Shown here: positions 17,275 through 25,840 of the stretch, one piece after another
Layout: the number at the start of each line of letters is the position of its first letter
Position numbering within the stretch: position 1 is the first letter of the stretch
Assembly: GCA_048814795.1 (NCBI GenBank)
Contig: CP184673.1
Span: forward strand, 1,178,001-1,242,000
Direction of reading: 5' to 3'
DNA from: Thermatribacter sp048814795
Lineage (GTDB): Bacteria > Atribacterota > Atribacteria > Atribacterales > Thermatribacteraceae
DNA length: 64,000 bases
Translations under genes and position numbers: made by a program
Notes under the pieces: model-generated
What the model saw: the letters and a program-made list of their open reading frames with translations, nothing else
Told to the model about the DNA's origin: nothing
Databases searched by the model: none

Positions 17275-19641
17275 TTATTTAAGTTTTACCACAGTTACTC
17301 CCAAACCACCCTCTTGGGGGGTTCCGGTACGAAAGCTTTCTACGAATGGTTGCTGTTTTAGGTATTCATGAGTGATTTTACGCAGAATACCTTCTCCCTT
17401 ACCATGAATTATATATACGGTTTTGAAACCAGCGACAAGGGCCCGGTCCAGGTATTTTTCAAGTTCCATAAGAGCTTCCTGCTGGGTGAGTTTTCTTATT
17501 TCCAGTTCATTGGTAATGGTCTTTTTTGAAGGAACGGATATCCTCACTGGAGAACAACTCTGAATGGTTTCTTCCTGATCTGTATTTTTCGGATCGGTTT
17601 TTGCTATTTTATCTAAGGGAACTTTTATCTTTTGACCCTTAACTTCCACAACTGCTTTCTTTTTCTTTGGATTCACGGAAACTACCTTGCCCAAAGTTTT
17701 AAAATCGGGCAGATAGACGTTTTCTTCTTTTTCTGGGATATGGGGTTTTTTTCTTTGCTCAAGATCACCTTGGAGGGTTTGAAGGTAATTTCTGCCCTGG
17801 GTCATTACCTCTTTGAGTTCTTGGTAGGCGGCTTCGTTTAAAGAGTTTTCTTTTCTCAGTTGACCCACTTTACTGGCTATTTCCTTCTGTATTTTCTGGA
17901 AATATTCTTGCACTGTAGAAGTGAATTCTACTAACGCTTCTTTTTTCTTTCTTTCAAGCTCTTTTTGAAGCGAGAGCAATTCCTGTTCCTTGCTAATCAG
18001 CTCTGCTTCTTTCTGCCGAAGCCTTGTCAGGGTTTCTTCTACTTCTTTTTCTCTTTTTTCAAGCGACAGGAGAAGGTTGTTGACTACCAGGTAATCATGT
18101 TCCATTTTCTGGACTGCTTTCCTTATAATTTCCTCAGGCATTCCTATGAGCTCAGCTACCTTAATACCGAAACTACTACCCACTTTCCCGGTCCTGAGCC
18201 GGAAGGTTGGTTGAAGAGTGACAGGGTCAAACTCCAGAGATGCAGGTTTAATTTTGGGGTTTTTGTCGAAAGCAAACTTGATTTTAGGAAGATGTGTAGT
18301 AGCTACACAGAGAATACCCTTTTCGGTCAGAAATTCTAAGAGAGCAATACCCAGTGCAGAACCTTCTTCAGGGTCGGTACCACTTCCTATTTCGTCGATG
18401 AGAAAGAGAGAATCGGATTTTAATTGAGATATAGCTTCTTTTAGCTTAGACATTCTGGAAGTAAAGGTGCTCAGGTTGTTTTCTAAGTTCTGGTGATCCC
18501 CTATGTCAACGTACATTTCGTCGAGCAAGGGAATGATTGAACCTTCCTCAACAGCTGGTGGAATACCACAGTGAGCGAGGTATACGTTCGTGGCCAGGGC
18601 CTTAATAAGGACAGTTTTGCCTCCCGCGTTAGGTCCGCTTACCACGATGGTTGGTTGTGATGAATTTATAGAAATGTCGAAGGGGACAGCTTTTTCTCCC
18701 AGAAGGGGGTGTCTACCCCCTTTAATTTTTAGCTGATGTTTGGTTATCTCTGGAACATTACCTTTCCAGGTGCGAGTAAGTAACGCTTTGGCTTTGATGA
18801 AGTCAAGCTTAGCCAGGTTGTAAAAGCTACTCTGAATTTCTTCAAGGTGGGTACGTAATAAATCGGAGACTCGGCTGAGTATTTGCAATATTTCTTCTTG
18901 TTCTTGAGAACGAAGAATTTCGATCTGGTTATTAAGGAGCAGGATGGGTTGGGGTTCGACAAAAACAGTTGAGCCACTCGAAGAAGAATCTATAATAATT
19001 CCCTGAATTTTTGAAGCTTGGTTGGCTTTTACGGGTATGACGTATCTTCCTCTACGAATGGTATGAGTTGCCTCTTGTAGCACTTTTTTCTCATAGTAGT
19101 GCCGGACCAGGTTTTTCATCAGCTGGTCTATTTCTGCTTGAATATGCTGGATTCTGGTTCTGATTTGGAGCAGGTTGGGGCTCGCTGTATCCAGAATGTT
19201 GCCTTCAGGAGAGACTGTTTTTTCAAGTTCTCTTCTAACTTCATTTAGGTCATCAATTTTTTGGAAGTATTTTTTTAAAGAGGGATACTTTTCGTCAAGG
19301 GATAGGGATTTAACAGTATTCTTTAGATGAGATGCTATATTTGAAAGTTGGAGTATCTGGACTAATTCTTCGGGGCGTAAGATGCTTTTTTCTTTGGAAA
19401 GTTTTTTCAGGATTTCTCGTAAATCTCTGAGATGATCGAATTCCAGATGAGTGTCGAAGGTTAACATTTCCAGGCATTCTTTGACTTCCTGTAAGCTCTG
19501 GACAATCTCTTCGCTTGAGGCCAGAGGTTTAATTTGCTCTACCCACTCCCGGGTTAAGTCACAACTGCACGTTTTAGAGAGTTTCTCAATTATTTTGTGA
19601 AAATCAAAACTCTTCAAAACCTCTTGGGAAAGTTCTCTCAT
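17275..19641 (-). CDS. mutS2: Endonuclease MutS2
   Basis: A 788-residue MutS homologue. It has the MutS core and lever, the ATPase with Walker A GPNAGGKTVLIKA near residue 340 and the DEIGSGTDP Walker B, a long coiled coil (about 515-630), a KOW-like basic segment, and a C-terminal Smr nuclease domain (about 715-788, VYIIHGKGEGILRK). It lacks the mismatch-recognition domain, the hallmark of MutS2. Family roles include suppressing homologous recombination and rescuing collided ribosomes. It overlaps cvpA by 38 nt; pheT-cvpA-mutS2 is a conserved order. Confidence 0.96.
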   Translation of the reverse strand: MRELSQEVLKSFDFHKIIEKLSKTCSCDLTREWVEQIKPLASSEEIVQSLQEVKECLEMLTFDTHLEFDHLRDLREILKKLSKEKSILRPEELVQILQLSNIASHLKNTVKSLSLDEKYPSLKKYFQKIDDLNEVRRELEKTVSPEGNILDTASPNLLQIRTRIQHIQAEIDQLMKNLVRHYYEKKVLQEATHTIRRGRYVIPVKANQASKIQGIIIDSSSSGSTVFVEPQPILLLNNQIEILRSQEQEEILQILSRVSDLLRTHLEEIQSSFYNLAKLDFIKAKALLTRTWKGNVPEITKHQLKIKGGRHPLLGEKAVPFDISINSSQPTIVVSGPNAGGKTVLIKALATNVYLAHCGIPPAVEEGSIIPLLDEMYVDIGDHQNLENNLSTFTSRMSKLKEAISQLKSDSLFLIDEIGSGTDPEEGSALGIALLEFLTEKGILCVATTHLPKIKFAFDKNPKIKPASLEFDPVTLQPTFRLRTGKVGSSFGIKVAELIGMPEEIIRKAVQKMEHDYLVVNNLLLSLEKREKEVEETLTRLRQKEAELISKEQELLSLQKELERKKKEALVEFTSTVQEYFQKIQKEIASKVGQLRKENSLNEAAYQELKEVMTQGRNYLQTLQGDLEQRKKPHIPEKEENVYLPDFKTLGKVVSVNPKKKKAVVEVKGQKIKVPLDKIAKTDPKNTDQEETIQSCSPVRISVPSKKTITNELEIRKLTQQEALMELEKYLDRALVAGFKTVYIIHGKGEGILRKITHEYLKQQPFVESFRTGTPQEGGLGVTVVKLK

Positions 19642-20170
19642 TTTCTTCTTTCAAACTCTTTTGAAGTAAGTCCTGTAAAAACTCAGTGTTTGGTATCTGG
19701 ATAGTCCAGGAATATAGATAAGTTATCGAAGGCCTGGTTATTTCTTTATACAGAAAGGAATTTTTGACTCCTCTATCAAGGAAGTTTAAAAATTGAAAGT
19801 TCGATATCAATACCGTTATAATTATAACCCAAAGGATACCCTTAATTATTCCGATCGGCATTCCTAGTAAAGAGTCAACCCAGGTAACGCCCAGAGTTTT
19901 GAAGAGGGTTCTAAAGTGGATGCCAACCCAGGAGAATACGAAAACGCTGGGTAGAAAAAGGAGTAAAAAGCCAACTATTAACAGCAATAAGCCACTGTTT
20001 ATAGGTAACAAAAAACCGGCAACTTGAGCTCCCCATCTTAGTCCCAGGATTCCTCCAACGATCACTCCGCACAAGCTCAAAAATTCCCTACTGAACCCCC
20101 GGACTGAACTTATAACGATGTTCAGCAAGATGATGCTTAATCCAATCAGGGTGTACCAATCACTGATCAA
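19604..20170 (-). CDS. cvpA: CvpA-family membrane protein
   Basis: A 188-residue protein with four hydrophobic segments and the CvpA pattern of an N-terminal ILLNIVISSVRGFSREF, a gly-rich second helix and GVTWVDSLLGMPIGIIKG. Function is not firmly established: in E. coli it affects colicin V production and envelope stress resistance, and in Firmicutes (YshB) it neighbours mutS2, as here. The start is TTG at 20170 after GGGAGGA (11-nt spacing), overlapping the pheT stop by 11 nt. Confidence 0.85.
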   Translation of the reverse strand: MISDWYTLIGLSIILLNIVISSVRGFSREFLSLCGVIVGGILGLRWGAQVAGFLLPINSGLLLLIVGFLLLFLPSVFVFSWVGIHFRTLFKTLGVTWVDSLLGMPIGIIKGILWVIIITVLISNFQFLNFLDRGVKNSFLYKEITRPSITYLYSWTIQIPNTEFLQDLLQKSLKEENERTFPRGFEEF

Positions 20171-22541
20171 ATGTCGTAAGTTCCTCCCTCAATTTTACCC
20201 CCTTTGCCTGTTTCAATTCGCTTTTGATTTTTGAAATCCATTCTTCGACTTCTGTTTCATCAAGCGTTTTTTGGGGTGAACGAAAGACAATTCGGACAGA
20301 AATTCCCTTTTTGTCTGGTGGGAGAGGCTTGCCCTGGAAAAGGTCGAAAATTTCTATCTTTTCGACCGGAATAGCCTCTGAAGTTATTTTTGCTTTAATT
20401 ATCCTCTGGATTTTCTGCCACGATATGTCTATGTCGGTTACCAGAGAAATGTCTCGATAGGCCGCGGGGAAAGTTGGTATCTCTTGTAACTTGAATTCTT
20501 CTTCGGGTTTGGATAACGCAAATAGTTTTTCCAGGGAAATCTCGCAGACAAAAATACTTCCCCAAAAGTCGAGCTTCTTTATAAGTTCGCTGTTAAGTTT
20601 TCCCATCCAGCCCAGGTTCTGTCCTTCGGCTCTTACTGCACAGGAAAAGGGCTCTTCAAGGAAGGGATAAACTTGAGGAACGAGGTCGAGTTTATCACTG
20701 CTAATGCCATTGGTTTCAAATAGTTCTTCAATTAAACCCTTTAATGCGAAAAAGTCCTGCTTTCCTTCTTTGCTCCACAGCAATGGTTTTGAGTTACCAC
20801 AGAGAGCAATAAAAAGCTTGTTTGTTTCGGAGAAGGGTTGGTCTGTTTCTTCCTCCAGAAGCTGGAATGTTTTGCCCATTTCGAAAAGGCCCCAATCAGA
20901 GTTCCCCATAGTTATGTTGCTCTTGAGTACTTCTATTGCGGAACACAAAAGAGTAGGACGTAAAACGGAATGTTCCTTGGTGATAGGATTGCTTATGGTT
21001 ACCAGTCCTTTTTCAACGCCAATAACTTCTGCTAGCTGCTGATTGGTTAGAGAGAGAGAAACAATTTCTTTCAGGCCCCGGTTGGCTAAAAAACTTCTTA
21101 TTTTTTCTTCACGCTTTTTGTTAGGATGTAAATTACCTGGATCGAAAGGGAAGCTGGGTATTGTAGAAGGTATCTTGTGGTAACCAGCGATTCTCCCTAC
21201 TTCTTCTGCGAGGTCTACCTCCTGAGTGACATCGTGTCGCCAGGATGGGACTTTAACCTGAAGAGAATCTTCCTGGGTAGAAATTATTTCAAATCCCAGC
21301 CGCTCGAGAATAGAGATGACTTCTTGCAGTGGAGTTTCGAAACCCAGCATTTCGTCTATTTTCTTTTTCCTGAAAGTGATTATTCTTTTTTTCTGGGGTA
21401 AATTGCCAGCTGTTAACCACTTTTTGTTAATCCGACCGCCAGCCAGTTTTTGTATTAGATGTAAGGCTCTTCGAGAAGCAAACAGTACCATTTCGGGGTC
21501 AACTTTGCGTTCGAATCTTGAAGATGCTTCAGTTCTCAGCCCGAGCTGTCGAGAAGTTTTCCTGACTGAGTAAGGAGCAAAGATTGCTGCTTCCAAAAAG
21601 ACAGAAGAAGTGAAAGGGGTAACTTCAGAATCCAGGCCTCCTATTACACCTGCAATTGCTATGGCTGAAGTAGAATCTGCGATTACCAGATTGGAAGGAT
21701 TGAGTACACGCTCTACTCCATCAAGGGTCCATATTTTTTCCTCAGGATAAGCTTTGCGAACGACTACCTTTTTGCCGCGAATCTTGTCAGCATCGAAAGC
21801 GTGAAGAGGCTGTCCTGTTTCCATCATAACCAGGTTGGTTATATCTACCACATTGTTTATAGGCCTCAGCCCGAATAGGCAGAGTTCTTTTATAAGCCAC
21901 CAGGGAGAAGGTTTTATTTTAACGTCTTTTATCAGTTTTCCAGAATAGAAGGGACAAAGTTCTTCATCATGGTTTTCCAGGCTAAATTCCTCTTCCCAGT
22001 TTTCCTCGCTCAGGGTTTCTTCTGGAAGGACGATTTTTAGTCCAAAACCAGCTCCGATTTCACGAGCTATTCCTGCCATAGAGAGGCAGTCGCCCCTGTT
22101 AGAGGTTATTTCTAAATCCAGGATGGGTTCATTTCCAACCAGGGTTTCAAATAAAGGCTCTTTTTCAGGAATTTCTGGATCGATAGATATCAGAAAAGGA
22201 AAGACAGCGCTATCTTTCCCTCCTTCCCAGGGCATAGGAGAGGGTCTATTTGTATCGCTTAAATTAATTAACACCTTGCTTCCCAGGGGTGGCACTCCCC
22301 AGTCTTCCACGCTGATTTGATAGGTTTTGGCTCCGCACTTTATCGTGCAATGGACCACACCATCATCTTTTTTAATATCTGCAAGTACTGCTGAAAATAA
22401 GTTTTCTTCAAATAGCTCCCTGGGGTGGGAAATTTTTTCTACTATCAGTCCCTGGTTGGTAAGCTTTTCAGCTAATTCTCCCGGTGAAAAAGAAATGTCA
22501 TCTGATAAAAATCTTTTTAGCACTGCGATGGGTAGCTTCAT
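20160..22541 (-). CDS. pheT: Phenylalanine--tRNA ligase beta subunit
   Basis: A 793-residue subunit of the (alpha-beta)2 enzyme. The N-terminal EMAP/tRNA-binding-like region (about 38-150), the B3/B4 editing module with EITSNRGDCLSMAGIAREIG, the B5 domain, the catalytic-like core and the C-terminal ferredoxin-like anticodon-binding domain (FPAAYRDISLV) follow in the usual order. It hydrolyses mischarged Tyr-tRNA(Phe). The ATG follows AGGAG; the gene lies 12 nt after pheS. Confidence 0.96.
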   Translation of the reverse strand: MKLPIAVLKRFLSDDISFSPGELAEKLTNQGLIVEKISHPRELFEENLFSAVLADIKKDDGVVHCTIKCGAKTYQISVEDWGVPPLGSKVLINLSDTNRPSPMPWEGGKDSAVFPFLISIDPEIPEKEPLFETLVGNEPILDLEITSNRGDCLSMAGIAREIGAGFGLKIVLPEETLSEENWEEEFSLENHDEELCPFYSGKLIKDVKIKPSPWWLIKELCLFGLRPINNVVDITNLVMMETGQPLHAFDADKIRGKKVVVRKAYPEEKIWTLDGVERVLNPSNLVIADSTSAIAIAGVIGGLDSEVTPFTSSVFLEAAIFAPYSVRKTSRQLGLRTEASSRFERKVDPEMVLFASRRALHLIQKLAGGRINKKWLTAGNLPQKKRIITFRKKKIDEMLGFETPLQEVISILERLGFEIISTQEDSLQVKVPSWRHDVTQEVDLAEEVGRIAGYHKIPSTIPSFPFDPGNLHPNKKREEKIRSFLANRGLKEIVSLSLTNQQLAEVIGVEKGLVTISNPITKEHSVLRPTLLCSAIEVLKSNITMGNSDWGLFEMGKTFQLLEEETDQPFSETNKLFIALCGNSKPLLWSKEGKQDFFALKGLIEELFETNGISSDKLDLVPQVYPFLEEPFSCAVRAEGQNLGWMGKLNSELIKKLDFWGSIFVCEISLEKLFALSKPEEEFKLQEIPTFPAAYRDISLVTDIDISWQKIQRIIKAKITSEAIPVEKIEIFDLFQGKPLPPDKKGISVRIVFRSPQKTLDETEVEEWISKIKSELKQAKGVKLREELTTFDQ

Positions 22542-22553
22542 GGTGCCTTTCTC

Positions 22554-23585
22554 CTATCGAAAGGTTTTGAATTGATCCAGGAATCTTATGTCATTAGTAT
22601 AAAACCATCTAATATCGGGAATGCCGTACTTTAGCATGGCAATTCTTTCCACACCCATTCCAAAAGCAAACCCCCTGAAGCGCTCGGAATCGTAACCCCC
22701 GTTTTTCAAAACTTGAGGGTGTACCAATCCTGCTCCCATTATTTCCAACCATCCGCTGTAACCGCAAGAGCGACAACCCTCTCCTCCGCACATGCCGCAG
22801 CTAATATCTACTTCACAGCTTGGCTCGGTAAATGGGAAATAGCTGGGTCGAAAACGCACCTTACGTTCTTTTCCAAAAAGTCTTTTTGTAAAAATTTCAA
22901 TGGTTCCCTTGAGGTCTCCCATGGATATTTTTTCTGCAACTACCAGTCCTTCTACCTGGTGAAACATGGGGCTGTGTGTGGCATCAAATGCGTCTCTACG
23001 AAAGCATTTCCCAGGAACTATAACCTTAAGGGGAGGTTGATACTTTTGCATTACCCTTATTTGTGCTGGAGAAGTGTGGGTACGCAGTAGAAAGTTATTG
23101 TCTTTCAAATAAAAGGAATCCTGTTCATCTCGTGCAGGATGATCAGCAGGGATATTTAAAGCCTCAAAGTTAAAGTATTCAGTTTCTATTTCGGGTCCTT
23201 CTTCAAGACGGAACCCCAGGGTTTGAAAAATTTCAATAATCTGCTTTAAAGTAATGGTTAAAGGATGGAAAGAACCACACCAGTTTCTTTTGCCGGGAAG
23301 GCTTAGATCAACGGCTCTTTCAGGTTGGGTTTTGCTTTTCAACTCTCGAGCTTTTTTGTCAAGCAAAGAGGAGATTTTTTCTTTGAGTTCATTGAGTTTT
23401 TTCCCTGCAACCTTTCTTTCCTGTGGATCCAGGTCTTTCAAGGTTTTAAATAACTCACTAATTTTGCCCTTGCGACCTATAAATTTGCCTTTTAGCTGAT
23501 TAAGTGAGGAAATATCCTTAACGTTCTCAAGTTCTTGGAGAAACTCGGAATAATATAACTCGAGGTTCATTTCCTGGGTTTTCAT
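22554..23585 (-). CDS. pheS: Phenylalanine--tRNA ligase alpha subunit
   Basis: A 343-residue class II synthetase subunit. An N-terminal coiled coil (about 1-85) precedes the catalytic domain with HPLT, AxHPARDEQDSFY, motif 2 (PGKCFRRDAFDATHSPMFHQ) and motif 3 (GMGVERIAML). A Cys-rich insert (CGMCGGEGCRSCGYSGW) could bind zinc, as seen in some bacterial PheS proteins. It activates phenylalanine and charges tRNA with PheT. It directly follows a strong inverted repeat after rplT, where enteric bacteria have the pheM attenuator. Confidence 0.96.
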   Translation of the reverse strand: MKTQEMNLELYYSEFLQELENVKDISSLNQLKGKFIGRKGKISELFKTLKDLDPQERKVAGKKLNELKEKISSLLDKKARELKSKTQPERAVDLSLPGKRNWCGSFHPLTITLKQIIEIFQTLGFRLEEGPEIETEYFNFEALNIPADHPARDEQDSFYLKDNNFLLRTHTSPAQIRVMQKYQPPLKVIVPGKCFRRDAFDATHSPMFHQVEGLVVAEKISMGDLKGTIEIFTKRLFGKERKVRFRPSYFPFTEPSCEVDISCGMCGGEGCRSCGYSGWLEIMGAGLVHPQVLKNGGYDSERFRGFAFGMGVERIAMLKYGIPDIRWFYTNDIRFLDQFKTFR

Positions 23586-23611
23586 CCTCTGTTTTTGCCT
23601 CCTGAATAAGT

Positions 23612-23660
23612 TCCGGATGGTCCGTAAAATCTACAGTTCTTCTTTTACGGACCATCCGGA
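23612..23660 (-). other. 18-bp perfect inverted repeat between rplT and pheS
   Basis: Arms 23612-23629 and 23643-23660 pair over 18 bp without mismatch (TCCGGATGGTCCGTAAAA and its complement) around a 13-nt loop. On the minus strand no U-tract follows (AACTTATTC), so it is not a normal intrinsic terminator. It could be an RNA-processing site, a stability element or an attenuator of pheST. Confidence 0.85.
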
Positions 23661-23666
23661 TAGGGC

Positions 23667-24020
23667 TTAAAGGTTGCTTTTGGCTATTTCAATGAGCTTT
23701 GAAAAGGCAGAAGGGTCAGTTATGCAAAGGTTAGCCAGGTTCTTGCGGTCCACATTGACTCCTGCTTTTTTTAGGGCTCCGATAAACTTGCTGTAACTCA
23801 TACCTTCCTGGCGAACTGCAGCATTTATTCTTATTATCCATAGTCTTCGAAAATCTCTCTTTTTGTTTCTGCGATCACGATAAGCGTAAGCAAGGGACCT
23901 AATAACCTGTTCTTTGGCGCGGCGGTAAGATCGTGAACGGGCACCGCGGTATCCACTGGCCATTTTCATGATTTTCTTCTTTCTACGTCGAGAGGCAACA
24001 CTATTTTTTACTCTGGGCAT
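23667..24020 (-). CDS. rplT: Large ribosomal subunit protein bL20
   Basis: A 117-residue L20 (family about 117-119): basic N-terminal extension RVKNSVASRRRKKKIMKMA, GYRGARSRSYRRAKEQVIRSL, and DRRNKKRDFRRLWI. It binds 23S rRNA and starts 50S assembly; in several bacteria it represses the infC-rpmI-rplT mRNA. Conserved infC-rpmI-rplT order with pheST downstream. Confidence 0.97.
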   Translation of the reverse strand: MPRVKNSVASRRRKKKIMKMASGYRGARSRSYRRAKEQVIRSLAYAYRDRRNKKRDFRRLWIIRINAAVRQEGMSYSKFIGALKKAGVNVDRKNLANLCITDPSAFSKLIEIAKSNL

Positions 24021-24041
24021 TTTTACAATTCACCTACCTCT

Positions 24042-24239
24042 TTAGCAATAAGGAAGAACCGCTTTGATTCTTTTTTGTTCAACTTGACTAAGCACTACTG
24101 TTCTCCTCAGTCTTCGCTTCCTTTTACGGTTCTTTTTAGAAAGGAGATGGCTTTTGTAAGCCTGAGACCGTTTTACCTTCCCATGAGCGGTTATTTTAAA
24201 TCGTTTAGCTGCTCCACGATGGGTTTTCATTTTAGGCAT
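24042..24239 (-). CDS. rpmI: Large ribosomal subunit protein bL35
   Basis: A 65-residue L35 with the standard start MPKMKTHRGAAKRF and the basic HLLSKKNRKRKRRLR region. It is a 50S protein, encoded between infC and rplT as in most bacteria, 12 nt after infC. Confidence 0.97.
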   Translation of the reverse strand: MPKMKTHRGAAKRFKITAHGKVKRSQAYKSHLLSKKNRKRKRRLRRTVVLSQVEQKRIKAVLPYC

Positions 24240-24251
24240 CCTTTTTCCTCC

Positions 24252-24767
24252 TCACTTCTTAGGTGCCAGAGTTACAGAGATATTTCTGCCTTCTTCTTTT
24301 ATGTCGTGTTCCTGTTTGCCGATTTCTTTCAAATCGTCGATAATTCTCTGTAAGAGCTCAACGCCCTTTTCTTTAAAGGCCATTTCCCTACCCCGAAAAC
24401 GTACCGTAAACTTGACCCGGTTGCCGTCTTCAAGGAACCGTACAGCGTTCCGAAGTTTCACCTGGTAGTCGTGGACGTCTATTTTGGGACGCATAGTAAG
24501 CTCTTTTAGTTCCGAGCCTTTTTGCTTTTTACGGGATAACTTGGCCTTTTTCTCTTTCTCGTACTTGAATTTTCCATAGTCCATGATGCGACACACCGGT
24601 GGATTGGCGTTAGGGGCAACTTCAACCAAGTCTAAACCAGCTTCCTCAGCTAAAAGCAATGCCTTTTTTAGGGGCACTATGCCTATTTGATGCCCCTCTG
24701 CAGAGATAAGTCGTACTTCCTTGGCACGAATTTGGTTATTTACACGGTATCTGATTTCTACTATAAT
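24252..24767 (-). CDS. infC: Translation initiation factor IF-3, probable ATT start
   Basis: A 171-residue IF3: N-domain EIRYRVNNQIRAKEVRLI and GLDLVEVAPNANPPVCRIMDYGKFKY, linker, and C-domain RPKIDVHDYQVKLRNAVRFLEDGNRVKFTVRFRGRE. IF3 checks the start codon and keeps ribosomal subunits apart. No ATG, GTG or TTG precedes the conserved N-terminus within reach of the ribosome site; ATT at 24767-24765 is 5 nt after GAGGAGG. An AUU start, disfavoured by IF3 itself, is the classic self-limiting device of infC in enteric bacteria. A TTG 14 codons upstream has no ribosome site; ATA at 24764 is an alternative. Confidence 0.96.
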   Translation of the reverse strand: MIVEIRYRVNNQIRAKEVRLISAEGHQIGIVPLKKALLLAEEAGLDLVEVAPNANPPVCRIMDYGKFKYEKEKKAKLSRKKQKGSELKELTMRPKIDVHDYQVKLRNAVRFLEDGNRVKFTVRFRGREMAFKEKGVELLQRIIDDLKEIGKQEHDIKEEGRNISVTLAPKK

Positions 24768-24810
24768 TATCGCCTCCTCAAACCTGGCATTTTTTCTGCA
24801 AGGTAGCAAA

Positions 24811-24840
24811 AAAATATCATATTTGATTTGATTCAGTCAA
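24811..24840 (-). promoter_or_regulatory. Possible promoter for the infC operon
   Basis: -35 TTGACT (24840-24835) overlaps the oppF stop codon; -10 TATTTT (24816-24811) at 18 nt, or GATATT at 16 nt. The run of T/A that follows makes the -10 ambiguous. Confidence 0.35.
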
Positions 24841-25840
24841 CCTTTTGATTCTCGACAATTTTAAGGCTTCCTGGAAAGTGGCAGGCTACCCAGTGATCTG
24901 GTTGTATTTCAAGCAGATCCGGTTCCTGTGAAGCACACAGAGGTTGACTTACGGGACAGCGGGTGTGAAAACGACAACCCGAAGGTGGATTTATGGGGCT
25001 TGGAACATCTCCCTTGAGAATAATTCTCCTCACTTTGTAATCGGGGTCTGGAACGGGCACTGCAGAAATAAGGGACATTGTATAGGGGTGGAGAGGATTT
25101 TCAAAGAGTGCTTCCTTGGGAGCGATCTCGACTGCTTTGCCCAGATACATTACCATAATGCGGTCGCATATGTATTTGACTACAGCAAGGTCGTGAGAAA
25201 TAAAGATGTAGGTTAGAGAGAATTCTTCTTTTAAGTCTTTAAGTAAGTTAATTATTTGAGAGCGAATGGATACATCGAGCGCTGACACAGCTTCGTCGGC
25301 TATGACCAGCTTTGGTTTTAGTGCCAGCGCTCTGGCAATACCTATTCTCTGTCTTTGCCCCCCTGAAAATTCGTGAGGATATCTTTTGAGAATATCTTTT
25401 GATAAACCCACTTTTTCCACCAGGGATTCAACCATCTTTTTCCTTTCTTTTGCACTTCCTGTGTGATGAGTTGACAGCCCTTCCTCGATAATGGCTCCAA
25501 CAGTCATGCGGGGATTTAAGGAACTAAAAGGGTCTTGAAAAATCATTTGAATATTGCGCCTTAACTTGCGGAGCTCGGAGTCGGACAAGGAAAAAACATC
25601 CTGATTCTCAAAAATGACTTTTCCCGAGGTTGGTGGATACAGTTTAAGCAGAGTCATGCCCAGCGTGCTTTTCCCACATCCCGATTCCCCAACAATGCCA
25701 AAGGTCTCCCCTCTTTTTACCTGAAAATTTACTCCATCCACTGCTTTTACAAAAGCTACCACTTTCCTGAATACCCCTGCTTTGATTGGAAAGTATTTTT
25801 TTAACTGTTCTACCTGAAGAATAGGTTCAGAATTTTTCAT
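24833..25840 (-). CDS. oppF: Oligopeptide/dipeptide ABC transporter ATP-binding protein (OppF type)
   Basis: A 335-residue ABC ATPase: Walker A GESGCGKST (51-59), Q-loop, signature FSGGQRQRIGIARAL, Walker B LVIADEAVSALD, H-loop, and the C-terminal oligo_HPY extension with PPSGCRFHTRCP and a Cys near the end. These Cys positions (CRFHTRCP, CASQ, CHFP) match the Fe-S-like or zinc pattern of OppD/OppF proteins. It powers peptide import with OppD. It overlaps oppD by 14 nt and is the last gene of oppABCDF. Confidence 0.93.
   Translation of the reverse strand: MKNSEPILQVEQLKKYFPIKAGVFRKVVAFVKAVDGVNFQVKRGETFGIVGESGCGKSTLGMTLLKLYPPTSGKVIFENQDVFSLSDSELRKLRRNIQMIFQDPFSSLNPRMTVGAIIEEGLSTHHTGSAKERKKMVESLVEKVGLSKDILKRYPHEFSGGQRQRIGIARALALKPKLVIADEAVSALDVSIRSQIINLLKDLKEEFSLTYIFISHDLAVVKYICDRIMVMYLGKAVEIAPKEALFENPLHPYTMSLISAVPVPDPDYKVRRIILKGDVPSPINPPSGCRFHTRCPVSQPLCASQEPDLLEIQPDHWVACHFPGSLKIVENQKVD

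Noticed and set aside
23586..23666. T-box riboswitch upstream of pheS
   Set aside because: The 81-nt spacer is filled by a single 49-nt hairpin with no T-box sequence or specifier loop.
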